A stretch of 64,000 bases of DNA from Xestospongia muta (GCA_963693285.1 OY848928.1:558501-622500); one strand, 5' to 3'; positions 1 to 18,769 are shown, counted from the first letter of the stretch. The notes: generated from the sequence alone by a model not told the origin. Made by a program: numbers and translations.

Positions 1-707
1 GTTGACTTACTGGTTTCAATGTTCCCATTGTAGCAACAATCATTACTAAGATTTAAATAACTAATGTGTTCATCTGTATAGTTACAATCAGGTAGTCTCA
101 AAGTTTTATCATCTCTGAGTGAGGGGTTAATTTGTGTTATTAGAAGAACAGTTGCTTGTTTCCATACATCTGGACATAGAGATTGAGATACATACTTACA
201 AAAGGCAGAGCATAGAAACTGTGGTACATGATATGTACCATTGTAACCACAAGGTAAGTAATAATTATAACAGAGTAGTCTGACAGCGATATCACGACAA
301 CGCTCTGGAATAAAATCTACCACTGCTTTTATATCTTCAACAAGAAGTCTCAAACGATATTGGCTCCCTCCAACACGAGCATTTGGTATGTAGACATAAT
401 CCACTCCAGGTGTAAAGATTTGATCACAAGGTGATGTTCTGTTAGAAGATGAATCAAGATAAAGTTCACAGTTACCATTAGTCCTGTATAATATCATAAT
501 AATATGAACTGTCATGATGACTAGTTAACTTACATCATATTCTCCCATAGATCATCATCAAGTTTTGTACTACAGACTGATGTGTTTCTTATATGATCAC
601 TAGAGACTACTAAAGAAAAATTGATAGTTTTTTTATACATAACTAGAATATTTACCTTTGCAGAAAACTAGTAGGAGAGAAACTAATAGAAACATTAGGT
701 AAGCCAT
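1..707 (-). CDS. FZ-domain receptor tyrosine kinase, 5' part (partial)
   Basis: This is the N-terminal part of a second copy of the receptor at 874-3822; the rest lies before base 1. The first exon (ATG at 707-705) encodes a hydrophobic signal peptide starting MAYLMFLLVSLLL. The exon below about 490 encodes a cysteine-rich domain nearly identical to its neighbour, with the motifs CYNYYLPCGYNG and CSAFCKYVSQSLC, which have the cysteine spacing of a Frizzled (FZ) domain. The middle of the domain differs from the paralogue far more than the cysteine core does, so the copies have diverged. Only 166 bases separate this start from the upstream gene's stop, consistent with tandem duplication. The kinase part is not visible; calling it an RTK rests on the paralogue. 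Confidence 0.7.
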
Positions 708-873
708 GCAGTGTCACAAAGATTTACTCTATATCAAATTATAAGTGATTTCAATTTTACAATCAATGCTTCAAATTTTTGAATCAAATCTACCTTTTAC
801 AAAATTATATTAACTATTTATGTATAAACAAGTTACTTAATTAAACGTTGATGTATTGTAATTATGGAACAAT

Positions 874-3822
874 TTATTTTTGATTTATATCTTTAACAAA
901 AGTAGAAGAGAAGTCAAGATAACCAGCTAGTGGTTTCATAATGTCTTCTACAGACTCAACCAAATCAGAGAATGTTGGTCTCTCCTCTGGATTATATTTC
1001 CAACAGGACATCATCAATGTATATCTAAAGACAATGTTAGTTTGAATAAACAATATACTGATGTCCTATTCCTTACATCTCCTCAGAACATGCTGCATTA
1101 TCAGGACAGATAAGTCTGCCTCCATTGTCTAGTAATTTAACCACACTCAGTGGATCTAATCCAGGATAAGGACTTTTACCAAGACTGAACACCTCCCAAC
1201 ATAACACACCATATGACCACTGTACGATTGAATAGAAGAATATCTTTGTACGTGACAAAATAAATAATGTACTAACTACATCTGTCTTCTCAGAGAACAG
1301 ACCATCGTGAAGGCTCTCTAATGCCATCCACTTAACAGGTAGTTTTATAACAGCTGTACTATCAGAATCATCTCTTTTCCATTGTCTAAAATAGTTATGT
1401 AAGTAGACATCTTCTGAAAGACCAAAATCAGCAACTTTAATGACTCCATTGGCATCAATCCTAAAATGACAGAGATATAATATAAAATTTAATGAAGACA
1501 GACTATAGTCTTACATGCAGTTTCTAGCAGCAAGATCTCTGTGAACAAATTTCTGTTGAGCTAGATATGACATTCCTTTAGCAACTTGTAAACACATTGA
1601 GAAAAGTTGTTTTCTTGCATCAAGTATAATATCATCATCACTGTTTTCTGCTATTGTTAAATTTGGTCTCTCTTTCTTGAGATAAGACAACAGACTACCT
1701 CTAGCCATAAAAGGCATTACTATGTGAGGTGCCTCACCAAGATCAAGACAAACTCCAACAAGTGAAAGTACATTAGGATGATCAAAAGTGGACATCTTTA
1801 GACTCTCTTCCATAATAGAGTTGACATCGTCTTTACTGTAAAGACCTTCCATGTAAAGAATTATAAATAACTTCAGAGTTAATAATAACACTGACCTTTG
1901 AGTGTTTTAATGGCCACAGATATTGGAGTACTATTAATGACATCACCATCAGGAGTTAGTAATCCTCGGTATACTATTCCAAATTCACCTTTCATTACAA
2001 ATAGTGTTAATTAGATATATAACTGTCATTATATCAATGATACCTTGACCAATTGTCTCTTGTAATTGTAATGATGATCCTGAAATGATACTCTTAGGTA
2101 GTTGTCTTAAATATGTAGAGGAATCATGAGATCTAAATGTGTCAGTAGTGCTAGATTTTTCTTCTTTTTCATTTGTCATATGTGCTGTATAAATATCACT
2201 AACTATATAATAGTTATAATTTATTGATATGTAAGTAAATATATCCTCACCATATCTCACAGATGTATTTGTATCTGCTCTTAATCTAGAAAAAAGAAAG
2301 ATAACAATATCAATGTTCATTTCACACTAATATCACTTAAATTTGAGGTAAAAGTTAAAACGTACAAGATAAAGTTTGTGTTACTCTATTTAAAAATCAC
2401 TAAAACATTACCTTGTTTGTCTTTTCTTCCTTCTTCTTAAACACATTATTATAAACACTAATATCAATAGTGTTACTATCAGGAGTACTACTACAGATAC
2501 CACAATATATATAACTATATTTGTTAAGTTATCTGATGTTAGTGGTGTTGGCTGGACAGAGCTTTGTAGAACAGAGATGTGTAAGGAAGAGTACGATGTT
2601 GCTGTAGATATCATACCTGATGAGTGTTAAAGAACACATACACGTGTACACTGTAAAATTAATAAGTTATTTAACAACTATTTTGTACTTTACATAGATG
2701 GATTACTATGGAATTGAATTTATGTGAACTATGTTTGTATTTACATAACCTGTTATTGTATCAGCACAATGTAATGGATGTGTTACATAGTGCATTAATA
2801 TAGTTAGACATATGTGAGCTGATTTGCGAAAAGGGACCACTTCTGTTAAAACATTTTAAAAACATATAGTTGTTGTGTACACAACCATACAGTTTCAATG
2901 GAAGTTTACTAAATTATATATCAGCTTAAAAACAATAGATAACTTGAAATGTAAAATTTAGTAAAAAATTGCTTATGTACAGGCAAGTGTTTCTAAAGGT
3001 TTGGTAGAAGTGGTCCCTTTTCGGAAATCAGGTCACATATATTGATAACAAACTATAATTATTGTAGTAGTATTACTATTCTGGAGGGGATTAGTCAAGC
3101 CTAATGGTAAACATGTTGACTTACTGGTTTCAATGTTCCCATTGTAGCAACAATCATTACTAAGATTTAAATAACTAATGTGCTCATCTGTATAGTTACA
3201 ATCAGGTAGTCTCAAAGTTTTATCATTTTGGTCCAACATGTCAAAATGATTTGTTAAGTATCTAGCCAGTAGTTGCCATTCACCCAAACATAGAGATTGA
3301 GATACATACTTACAAAAGGCAGAGCATACAAACTGAGGTACATGATATGTACCATTGTAACCACAAGGTAAGTAATAGTTATAACAGATAAATTTAATGG
3401 CTGCATCACGACATTTGGATGAAAGTAAAGTTATCAATGATTCCATTTGATCAGCATAATGTCTCAGCATTTTTTGTGAACCATTAAGACGATTATTTGG
3501 AATGTAGACATAATCAACTCCAGCTGTAAAGATTTGATCACAAGGTGATGCTCTGTTAGAAGCTGAATCAAGATAAGGTTGACAGTTACCATTAGTCCTG
3601 TATAATATCATAATAATATAGACTGTCATGATAACTAGTTAACTTACATCATATTCTCCCATAGATTATCATCAAGTTCTGTACTACAGACTGATGTGTT
3701 TCTTATATGATAACTAGAGACTACTAAATAAAGATATAACATAATTTATTATAAATAAAGTATCTCATGCACAGATAATTACCTTCACAGCAAACTAGTA
3801 GAGATACTAGCAACAGAAACAT
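874..3822 (-). CDS. receptor tyrosine kinase with Frizzled-like ectodomain
   Basis: A single-pass receptor tyrosine kinase in about ten exons. The ATG (3822-3820) opens a signal peptide, MFLLLVSLLVCCEG. The exon at about 3600-3110 encodes an FZ-like cysteine-rich domain (CYNYYLPCGYNG, CSAFCKYVSQSLC). A transmembrane helix near 2530-2430 is followed by the basic stop-transfer RRRKKRQ. The kinase follows in order: glycine loop (ETIGQG, then EFGIVYRG after an intron), VAIK lysine near 1915, HRDLAARN near 1540, DFGLSED near 1410, and the WMALES and WSYGVLCWEVFS motifs. All catalytic residues are present. The activation segment lacks the usual paired tyrosines and instead reads YLHNYFRQ followed by an acidic insert. 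The stop is at 874-876. FZ plus kinase recalls ROR and MuSK, but kringle and Ig domains were not seen, so orthology is not claimed. Confidence 0.85.
2810..3040. mobile_element. MITE-like inverted-repeat element in RTK intron
   Basis: About 230 bases bounded by ~35-base terminal inverted repeats. The left arm includes GCGAAAAGGGACCACTTCT (2824-2842) and the right arm is its near-perfect reverse complement ending near 3040. The interior is AT-rich with no coding potential. It lies in the intron between the FZ exon and the transmembrane exon of the receptor gene. This has the architecture of a non-autonomous DNA transposon; the family is unknown. Confidence 0.6.
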
Positions 3823-3942
3823 CTTTGTCCAGACTAATAAAAAAATTTTCCAAAAATGTCAAAATTTTTTAACAAATTCAAATTTTATTACCATAATTAT
3901 ATTGCAACAAACATTACATAAACGATTAGTTTTATTAATGCA

Positions 3943-10545
<6,603 letters not shown>

Positions 10546-10709
10546 TAGCCGGAGAAAGTTATCCAAAATTTTAACCCTTCTTTTTTGTTCTTATTGATAT
10601 TGAGTTCTCTCACGTCAGCAGAAGTTCTATCTTTAATAGAGGGCTTCCTCTAACTATCTCTGATCTACATCCACCAAATACTGTAGATGTTTCAGGAGGT
10701 TCCAGTTTA
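10546..10709. promoter_or_regulatory. bidirectional promoter between MEI1 and TMEM237-like gene (unit 1)
   Basis: The MEI1 ATG (minus, 10545) and the membrane-gene ATG (plus, 10710) are head to head, 164 bases apart. The gap contains CTCACGTCAGC near 10610, a TGACGTGAG motif on the minus strand like a CRE/ATF site. The same arrangement recurs at 18614-18769 and 26563-26726. Promoter function is inferred from gene layout. Confidence 0.45.
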
Positions 10710-10762
10710 ATGATGGAGCAGCGACCAGGGCAATTGGAATCATTAGCTGCTTTGTTTATTGG

Positions 10763-10828
10763 TTTGAGTACACAAGAGTTGCCACATGAAGAGACCACTC
10801 TTCATGTGGCAACTCTTGTGTACTCAAA
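10763..10828. repeat. perfect 31-base palindrome, unit 1 only
   Basis: Left arm 10763-10793 and right arm 10798-10828 are exact reverse complements around a 4-base loop (ACCA). Units 2 and 3 carry the left arm only, followed by ordinary sequence. The right arm replaces roughly 90 bases present in the other units, so this is a derived, templated change. Confidence 0.9.
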
Positions 10829-11142
10829 AGTCTGCAATTACTATGTGTTACTTACTCTATATTGGTATAGACTGTTCATATGTTTATTAGAACTACTGCA
10901 ATAATTGGACATGGACTACTGGCAGGTAAGTATTATCTATTCATACATCTATCTAATGTCCCACATAGCTATCTACAATATCTATCCATCTCTATCCATC
11001 AATTCGTCTATCAACTATAACTTTTATCATCTGTCGGTATTCATCACCTTGGTTTATCAATGAGTGTCCTTATAGTGGGTTTAGTAGTACTTGGTATGAG
11101 TACAAGATTAGAATATAGAACAAGCATCCTGATATTATGGAA

Positions 11143-11494
11143 GCCGAGGACAGACATTCCAATTCCTATTTCTTATTTTAATCAAATGGGATTATATGGA
11201 GTTGGAATATATGTCCTCAACTTCCGTAAATAACACTCATAGAATATACAACCAAAATCAGGAACCCAACCCAACTAGAAACATCTCACTAACGCTTGAT
11301 TCTAAGAGACAGTTCATGGTGCTCATGCTCTGTGTTTTATTAATAACAAGAAAAGCCTAGAAATGGCACATATACAAAGAATGAAATAAGGAATAAGAAA
11401 TTGAAAGTTATTAAGGTTGTTAATTGGAATTTTTAAAATACGCAAAGATGTGCAGAAGAAACAAGAAATAGGAATTGGAATGTCCATCCTCGGC
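11143..11494. mobile_element. MITE-like element in TMEM237-like gene (unit 1)
   Basis: About 350 bases with ~34-base inverted termini: the left end starts GCCGAGGACAGACATTCC and the right end is the reverse complement with two or three mismatches. The interior has no coding potential. It is present in all three units, so insertion preceded the triplication. Confidence 0.6.
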
Positions 11495-13618
11495 TTTCAT
11501 ATGAAATAGAGTTTCCTTGAATCTTAATTCCATGGCATCCTTTCTTCTTTTCTATAGGCTTGATGTATTAACTGGAACAAACAGTTTCTTCTCCTTCAAT
11601 TACACCTCTCCTCATACTCAACAGTCTCCATTATGTTGCTAATAGCCAGCAAAGCCCTCAATTGACTGTTTGGTTAGCTCTTAGTGTAACAAGAAGCATT
11701 TGTATATGTCTTAGCTGGTCCTTGGCTGGATGGACCCTTAGTGCAGATAGAAAGTAAGTACATGTATATATAAGAAGTAGTGTGGTCTAGTTCATGTATG
11801 GACTGGAGGGTAAAGGATATATATACAAGAAAGATAAGTTTTTAAAAGTGTCTGTAATGAAGACATTCTTTTAAGATGTGAGCCTCTCTGTAGTGGATAC
11901 TTTGAACATTAGCATGAACTGGATCAGGATACTGAGGAGAGTTCAATATAGAGGGTGTTCTTAGTTTAGAATATATTATTAAACTACTGTTGAAAAAATG
12001 TTGTAAGTTTCTCCTTTTTCAGAATATCTGTGGAATCTTTATCAAACCAGTTCTACATACCAAGACCTGTTATACCTCCTAGCTTAGCCTGAGATTTCTG
12101 CACTTTTAAAATGAATCACATCTTCCACATAATCTACTTTTTGCATATTATAGCATTATCTAAAACAAATTTGGATTAGAATAGGGATATTCCATGTTTT
12201 ACTAAATTCATATTTAAAAATGTTCATCAAGCATCTGGGTACAGAGCTAAGCCAATGAATTATAATTGTTCAATTGATTTTAGATGTAAATTTTAATTGT
12301 AGTTTGTTAACATCCTACTATCCACTATCATGTTTGTTGTTTTTTTAAAAAAAGAATAATTTGTTTGCTATTAAGTTACGTAATAGAGACAGACAAGTAT
12401 CAAACAAGTTGGACTCAAACCCATACTTATAGACTCATTCTGATGCTGTATAGCAGAGTCCTTTACATTACTTGGTGAGCCATGGAACTCAGTTGTATGC
12501 TCAATTTTGTATTTAAGATTACATGATAATGATGACACAAATTAATACTATAATTTTTTAATCATATCTACAATTTAAAAAGTGTAATAAAATATGTGTG
12601 TAGACAATGAACCCTAAGCTTCTTAAATAGTTTTTTAAAAAAATTAAATGATAAATGAAGATTAATTTTGACGAATAAAAGAAATAAATATCTGAGAAGA
12701 ACTTAATTAAAAACACTGAAACAGAAATTAAACCACATTGATTGGGCGGGAAAAATATCATCAGCACGTGTACACAACTAGTAAAAGAACGCGTGACCAT
12801 GATTATGGCGGGAAAATATCAATCATTAGCACACGACTAACAGGCAAAAATCTTTAATAGATTTTTAATTAATTTTTGGTAAAAAATAATTCTTGATTAA
12901 AATTAATGTAAAAAAGGAGATACAAACTAAATAACAATAAGTGATTGACTTAGACATAATAAATAAAATGATATTAAAAATAAAACTATAGTTGTAAAGA
13001 TAGAATTCAGTGATTATAGTATACAGCAGCAATGATAAGTAAAATGATTGTATGTAGTATTAAAGTTTCAAAAGAAATTGAATTCTAAACTAATTCATTT
13101 TAAATAAAAAAATTAAAAGCTATAAAATAATTGTTAAATAAATATCTTCAAAGTTAAAATTGACAAATTTAGTGAAAAATGTTCTTTTAAGAAAAGTAAT
13201 GCAAACAAACTACAAAAAAATATAATAACAATAACAAAATATAAAAAAAAATAAAGAAAAAATGACAACTAAAAATATATAAAAAAGTCTCTGTAGTTGA
13301 GTTCCCAAGAAGTCCAGTGAAGGTCTCCAATCCAACAATTGTAAGAAAGAGAAGAGAGAGAGTTCCCAAGAGTCCAGTCAGTCCACAAGTTGAGAACATA
13401 GAGGGAGAAAAAGAGAGAATAACAACTGGAAAACTAAAGAATGGATGAGAAGTGAATGGATGGAGAGACAGCTCACCTTTTTCACCAGTGCTGCTCCTGC
13501 AGGGAAAGAAAGAGAGAGTAGTTATGTACTGATGGTGACAATGAATGGATAGAGAGTGAAGAGAGACAGAGGAAGTGAAAAAGGACCACCAACACACACG
13601 CATCCTAGAAGATCAGAG

Positions 13619-13694
13619 CTTCCCCCCGCCACCTGGCGGCCTCGGATATTAAAAAAAAATTTTTTTTTTGAGGCCGCCAGGCGGCAGGGGGAAG
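13619..13694. repeat. GC-rich inverted repeat with A/T loop (unit 1)
   Basis: The left arm (CCACCTGGCGGCCTC) and right arm (GAGGCCGCCAGGCGG) pair over about 25 bases with two mismatches, followed by A9 against T9. The left side has seven extra bases (GGATATT). It is very GC-rich for this genome and should form a stable hairpin. Confidence 0.85.
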
Positions 13695-13818
13695 ATGATT
13701 AATAGGATTTGTATGGGCTGGATAGCCCAAAAAAATAAAAATAAAAATAAAAAGAAGAGGAAAGAAGGCTTGAAAGAAGAAGACAGAAGAGACCAGGCAG
13801 GAGAGCGACTCATCTTTT

Positions 13819-14062
13819 ACATCCAGAGAACAGTCAAAACATCAGAGAACAGTCAACAACATCAGAGAACACCAGAGAACATTAGAGAACAATCAACAAC
13901 ATCAGAGAACATTAGAGAACAGTCAACAACATCAGAGAACATTAGAGAACAGTCAACAACATCAGAGAACACCAGAGAACATCAGAGAACACCAGAGAAC
14001 AGTCAACAACATCAGGGAACACCAGAGAACATTAGAGAACAGTCAACAACATCAGACAACTC
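13819..14062. repeat. minisatellite, CAGAGAACA-based (unit 1)
   Basis: A nested repeat of CATCAGAGAACA, CCAGAGAACA and TTAGAGAACAGTCAACA. It contains one more ~30-base unit than units 2 and 3. It is a multiple of three and gives an open frame (TSENIREQST repeats) that I do not treat as a gene. Confidence 0.9.
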
Positions 14063-14921
14063 GTGGTAACTTCCAAATTGAGTCCTGTAGAAACGAAGAG
14101 AAAACTCAATTAGCGAACTGATTGATGTAAACAAAAATAAAAAAATAAAAAAACAGAAAATAAATAAAATAATAATTAAATAAAAAAGAACAGAAAAAAA
14201 GAAAATGAAAAGGATGATCCAGCGAAGAGGAGGGATCCAACGAAGTGACGAACAAAGAGACGAGTCGTGAAGAGGGTCGAAGTGGAGAACGAAGAGACGA
14301 GTCGTAGCGACGAAGACCCACGGGGGTCTGTGAACTAAAAAGGCTTGCAAATGGAGTCTTTTTTATATTTTCAAGACATCTTTGTCATGCTTCATTACGA
14401 CAGACACAAGGCACAAACTCGTGACAATTTGGCGGGAAATAACAGCAGGCTCCAACCACACGTGACCAACATTAATTGATTTTTAATTGATCTGATCAAT
14501 TAAAAGTCTTCTAAATACATTAAAAAATTACAGTACACTACTATCTATTCTAGCTCCAAAATTGTTAACAACAAGTATGACAGATTCATCTTTGTAATGT
14601 AATGTCACAAATAATGTTGACTGAAACAAACGATCATAGTTAAACCAGAATTATATAACTTCATTGACGGTTTTTGATCAGCATTAATACCAGTCACCAT
14701 CTGACAATACTATGTAGTCTTTTTAACCAATTTTGTTGAGAAGAGAATACTTGCAACAAAACGATAAACATACTGAACAGCAGACTAAATCAGAAGATGA
14801 CATTTTCCATTGAAATGCAAAATGAATAATAATATAATGGGATATTGTCGATCAAATTGAATATAATGCATTTCTAAATAACTGAAATATAATCATGTTA
14901 AGAATAACAATGTAAATAGTT

Positions 14922-17641
14922 CTATTGTAAATGTTTCATTATTTGTTGGTATTGTTCCTCTAAATCGCTGAGAGAATCGTTGCTATTATCTTCCTCCTCT
15001 TCATTTTCACTATCATCGCAATCTTCAAATATCTTAAAACGTGGTAATTTATACCTCTTTATGTCTCTCGTTTGTTTATTGCTCATACCAATCAATGAAG
15101 GATTGGTTTGAACAGGCTATATATAATAGATAATACAACAATCAATTGAAGATACTATCAAAACAGCCACTGTATACAACATTTTTGGACCAATTTAAAA
15201 GAGAAAAAATATTTGGAATACTAACACAGAATTACTAATATCAAAGACTTATCAACATTATTAAACTACTTGGAAAACAATACAACGGATAAGTTATTAC
15301 ATTATAGCTTCAAAGTCCCTTTATAAAAATCTACTATTTCCCATCACATTTTAACAATATACCTTAACAGATAGCTTGGGTTTTCTTCCTTTGTGGTCTT
15401 TTGTCTTCTGATATCGATAAACAATAATGTCAGCATTACGCCTATAAAAGAAGAGACCAGAGTTATTTACATTTGTACACGTACATGTTGTAACAAACCT
15501 CTTTCGATCCATATCTAATTCAGATTGTGAGTAGTACTCGTCTTGAGAATGAGAAGGCGTGGCTGATATCGAAGCACCCAAAGTATGTTTATATGAAAGT
15601 GGACTGCGATATTGTTGTTGTCTAATTTGGTATCTCCTTTCTTGTTCTTGATGGTCATCGTCATCATTAGATGAAGAACTTTCCATCCCATTTGGATAAT
15701 AACAATCATAGAATCGTCCCTTGAGGGGTGAAAGTAAAGTCTCACTCGACTAAGATAAATCATTTATACATAAATTCATCTATTTTATCCATCCAACCAT
15801 TCGTTCATTTATCGGATTACCACACCTCAATGTGTTTCCATCTTTTTTGCATTGGAGTGGACTCAAAAGCATCATCATTATAATCATCGTCCATGTGTTC
15901 TAGAACTGTCCGTAGTTCACGCTTTCTTTTCAATGTTCCAGTTCGTCCAGTAATCACCCTTGAACCAGCTAGGATATAAAAAGAAAACAAAATGGATCTT
16001 TTAGTCAAGAAATAAAGTTAGTGTTCAAACATACTGTTATTGCAGTCATCACTTCTCTCATAATGTTTGTTGTTTCTTTTGTGGCTCTGAGATGTAGGGT
16101 TACCACCAAATTGTAGGTATTGATGACGGCAATCCTCAGGAGTAAAGTGTTTTCCCATTTTGTGAGCTACATCACCCCAAAAATCCTCACTCAATGCAGA
16201 AACTGAATGAACAACACTGTAAAAAAGGGAATGAGGAAATATACTTGAGTTAGCATGGAGAACACACACACACACACACACACAATGACTACCTCTTAAG
16301 TCTTTTAAGTTGATTTTCTGACCAATCAACATCTGTGTAGTCATTTTCCTCTGAGCCAGCAATCATCGCTTTCTTTGCTACAACTGAAGTTGATTTGTCA
16401 TCATTTCTTTGTTTGCTCGATTTTTTGGGTAAACAAATTTTTTTACGACGTCGGCCCATTTTTGATTTAAGAGGTTGATTCACTTTAGATTTTGAAGGTT
16501 GACTGCCACTTGGTTTGGGAGGCTGATCTACTTTAGATTTTGATAATTTATCCCCACTTGATTTTGAAGTCTGACTGCCACTTAATTTTGAAGTCTGACT
16601 GTTACTTGATTTAGGAGGTCGACCTACTTTTTTCTTTTGTGCAACAGTCTTGGACCTTTTAACAGAATCAGATGTACATGTCTGTAGTTTCATGTCTTTT
16701 GTAAAATTCCCTTTCTCAATTTGTGAGGTGTTCAATGATCCAGTTTTATTTCTCAATCTACTGGAGATTGAGTCTTTGTCAAGTTTGATGCTGAAAGACT
16801 TCAAAGAGACATCACTATGCTGAGATTCGTCATTGTTTGAAGTTGTCTCTTCTTCAAACTTTATTTTTTTCACTTTAGTCAATCTCTTTGCATCTTTTTT
16901 TCTTTTACTGGAGCTCAAGTCCTCCACAATAGTTAGCTTACCACTAAAACTATTATTTAATTTTTTTGCTAACGAGTCGTCTAATGTAAGATCGATGACA
17001 GTAGATGAATTCAGACCTTGGAATTCGCCATAACAATTATAGCTGTAACTATCGGAGGCTGTTAAATTGTCCATTGATATTACGTTATGTAGTACAGGTT
17101 TAATAAGGCGACCACGTGAGGAACGCTAGAATAGAAAAGTTATTCAACTCAGAGCACACTCAATAATAATATGATATACTTTGAGAGATGATAGGAATTG
17201 TTCTTCGTAAGAAGATTTAAAGGAAATGTTTGGAGTGACATAAACTAAAGACAATATGTTAATGATTATAATATCTGTTACGATAGATTCTTACCTTCTT
17301 CTTTAATGTCTTTAGTTTCAACAATTGTCTCTTTATCTGTGTCCAAGAAAGGTTCATTTAGAGTAACTGCTACTGACTCTGAAGGCAAAGTAGATTCTTT
17401 ATTAATATCTGACAGTCTGAGAGAGAGAGAGAGAGATATGACAATCATATGTTATGGAGCATGGCATACAATAATTTTACACCTTTTCTCCTCATCCAGA
17501 TATGAATTTGCCAACATGGCCCAGTCTTCAGGAAAACCATCTTGAAAAGCCACTGCTATATCTTCACTTAAATTCTCAGAATTAAGTGGGCCAACAAGCT
17601 TGTATAAAGAACCACTCTTAGTAACTAACTCTCAAGACGAC
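14922..17641 (-). pseudogene. KNL2/MIS18BP1 3' part without its 5' half (unit 1)
   Basis: Truncated copy of the gene at 30921-35191. It keeps the second half of the SANTA domain (SGSLYKLVGPL, GFPVDWAMLANSYL), the large basic exon (about 17125-16290), the SANT exon (SEDFWGDVAHKMGKHFTPED), and the C-terminal exons to the stop at 14922-14924. All frames seen are open. The start codon, His-rich N-terminus and first half of SANTA are missing because the duplication junction lies inside the SANTA exon. Upstream of the junction lies MEI1 intron from unit 2, so expression would require a MEI1-KNL2 chimeric transcript. It may be an active chimeric gene rather than a pseudogene. Confidence 0.8.
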
Positions 17642-17718
17642 GAGGTTAAAATTACATATAGACCAAATACTCAAGCAATTAATAGGGTCAAATCAAATAA
17701 ATAGAAGGTTAGTCTTAC

Positions 17719-18613
<895 letters not shown>

Positions 18614-18769
18614 TAGCCGGAGAAAGTTATCCAAAATTTTAACCCTTCTTTTTGTTCTTATTGATTCTCTCACGTCAGCAGAAGTTCTATCTTTAATAGA
18701 GGGCTTCCTCTAACTATCTCTGATCTACATCCACCAAATACTGTTGATGTTTCAGGAGGTTCCAGTTTA
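18614..18769. promoter_or_regulatory. bidirectional promoter copy (unit 2)
   Basis: Copy of the MEI1/TMEM237-like intergenic gap. It is shorter by several bases next to the TGACGTGAG motif, so the frame upstream of the MEI1 ATG is open back to a GTG codon. Confidence 0.4.

Larger units (their letters stand above)
10710..12092 (+). pseudogene. TMEM237-like membrane protein, damaged copy (unit 1)
   Basis: Plus-strand exons: MMEQRPGQLESLAALFIG from ATG 10710; TVHMFIRTTAIIGHGLLAG near 10870-10925; a helix SMSVLIVGLVVLGMSTRL near 11060; a helix containing TVWLALSVTRSICICLSW near 11670-11735; and a last exon ending IPPSLA then stop at 12092. The HGLLAG motif and the order of hydrophobic helices recall TMEM237, a ciliary transition-zone tetraspan protein. 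In this copy the end of exon 1 with its predicted donor (GAA then GTAAAA) is replaced by an inverted copy of upstream sequence, so exon 1 reads through to a stop near 10904. Splice sites of the middle exons could not be resolved in any copy, so the whole model is tentative. Confidence 0.4.
12093..14921. other. convergent intergenic block (unit 1)
   Basis: This lies between the end of the TMEM237-like gene and the KNL2 stop. I see no convincing protein gene. It holds three GGCGGGAAA motifs (near 12746, 12806 and 14430), a GC-rich hairpin (13619-13694), a minisatellite (13819-14062), a CGAAGAGACGAGTCGT-rich stretch near 14240-14320, and a 12-base-arm palindrome near 14482-14506. Open frames here are low-complexity and end in A/T-rich runs. 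The sequence around 12800 resembles that around 14430 in direct orientation, so an old element may span the interval. Confidence 0.6.

Noticed and set aside
10610..10798. Minus-strand frame beginning MVSSCGNSC, copied in each unit
   Set aside because: It overlaps plus-strand exon 1 of the membrane gene and ends before MEI1 exon 1 without a plausible splice connection.
13187..13603. Minus-strand 138-codon frame, also at 21274 and 29183
   Set aside because: Phe/Leu/Ser-rich translation of purine-rich low-complexity DNA; unit 3 has an indel inside it that changes its end, and no domain is seen.
13819..14062. Regular direct repeats resembling a CRISPR array
   Set aside because: Repeats are contiguous without unique spacers and lie in animal nuclear DNA; this is a minisatellite.
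13668..14069. Plus-strand open frame with TSENIREQST repeats, also at 21755 and 29697
   Set aside because: The frame is kept open by a minisatellite whose period is a multiple of three. It starts inside the hairpin arm and has no homologous domain.
16833..17033. Plus-strand frame antisense to KNL2, also in units 2 and 3
   Set aside because: Shadow of the large KNL2 exon, which has the coherent domain content and splice sites.
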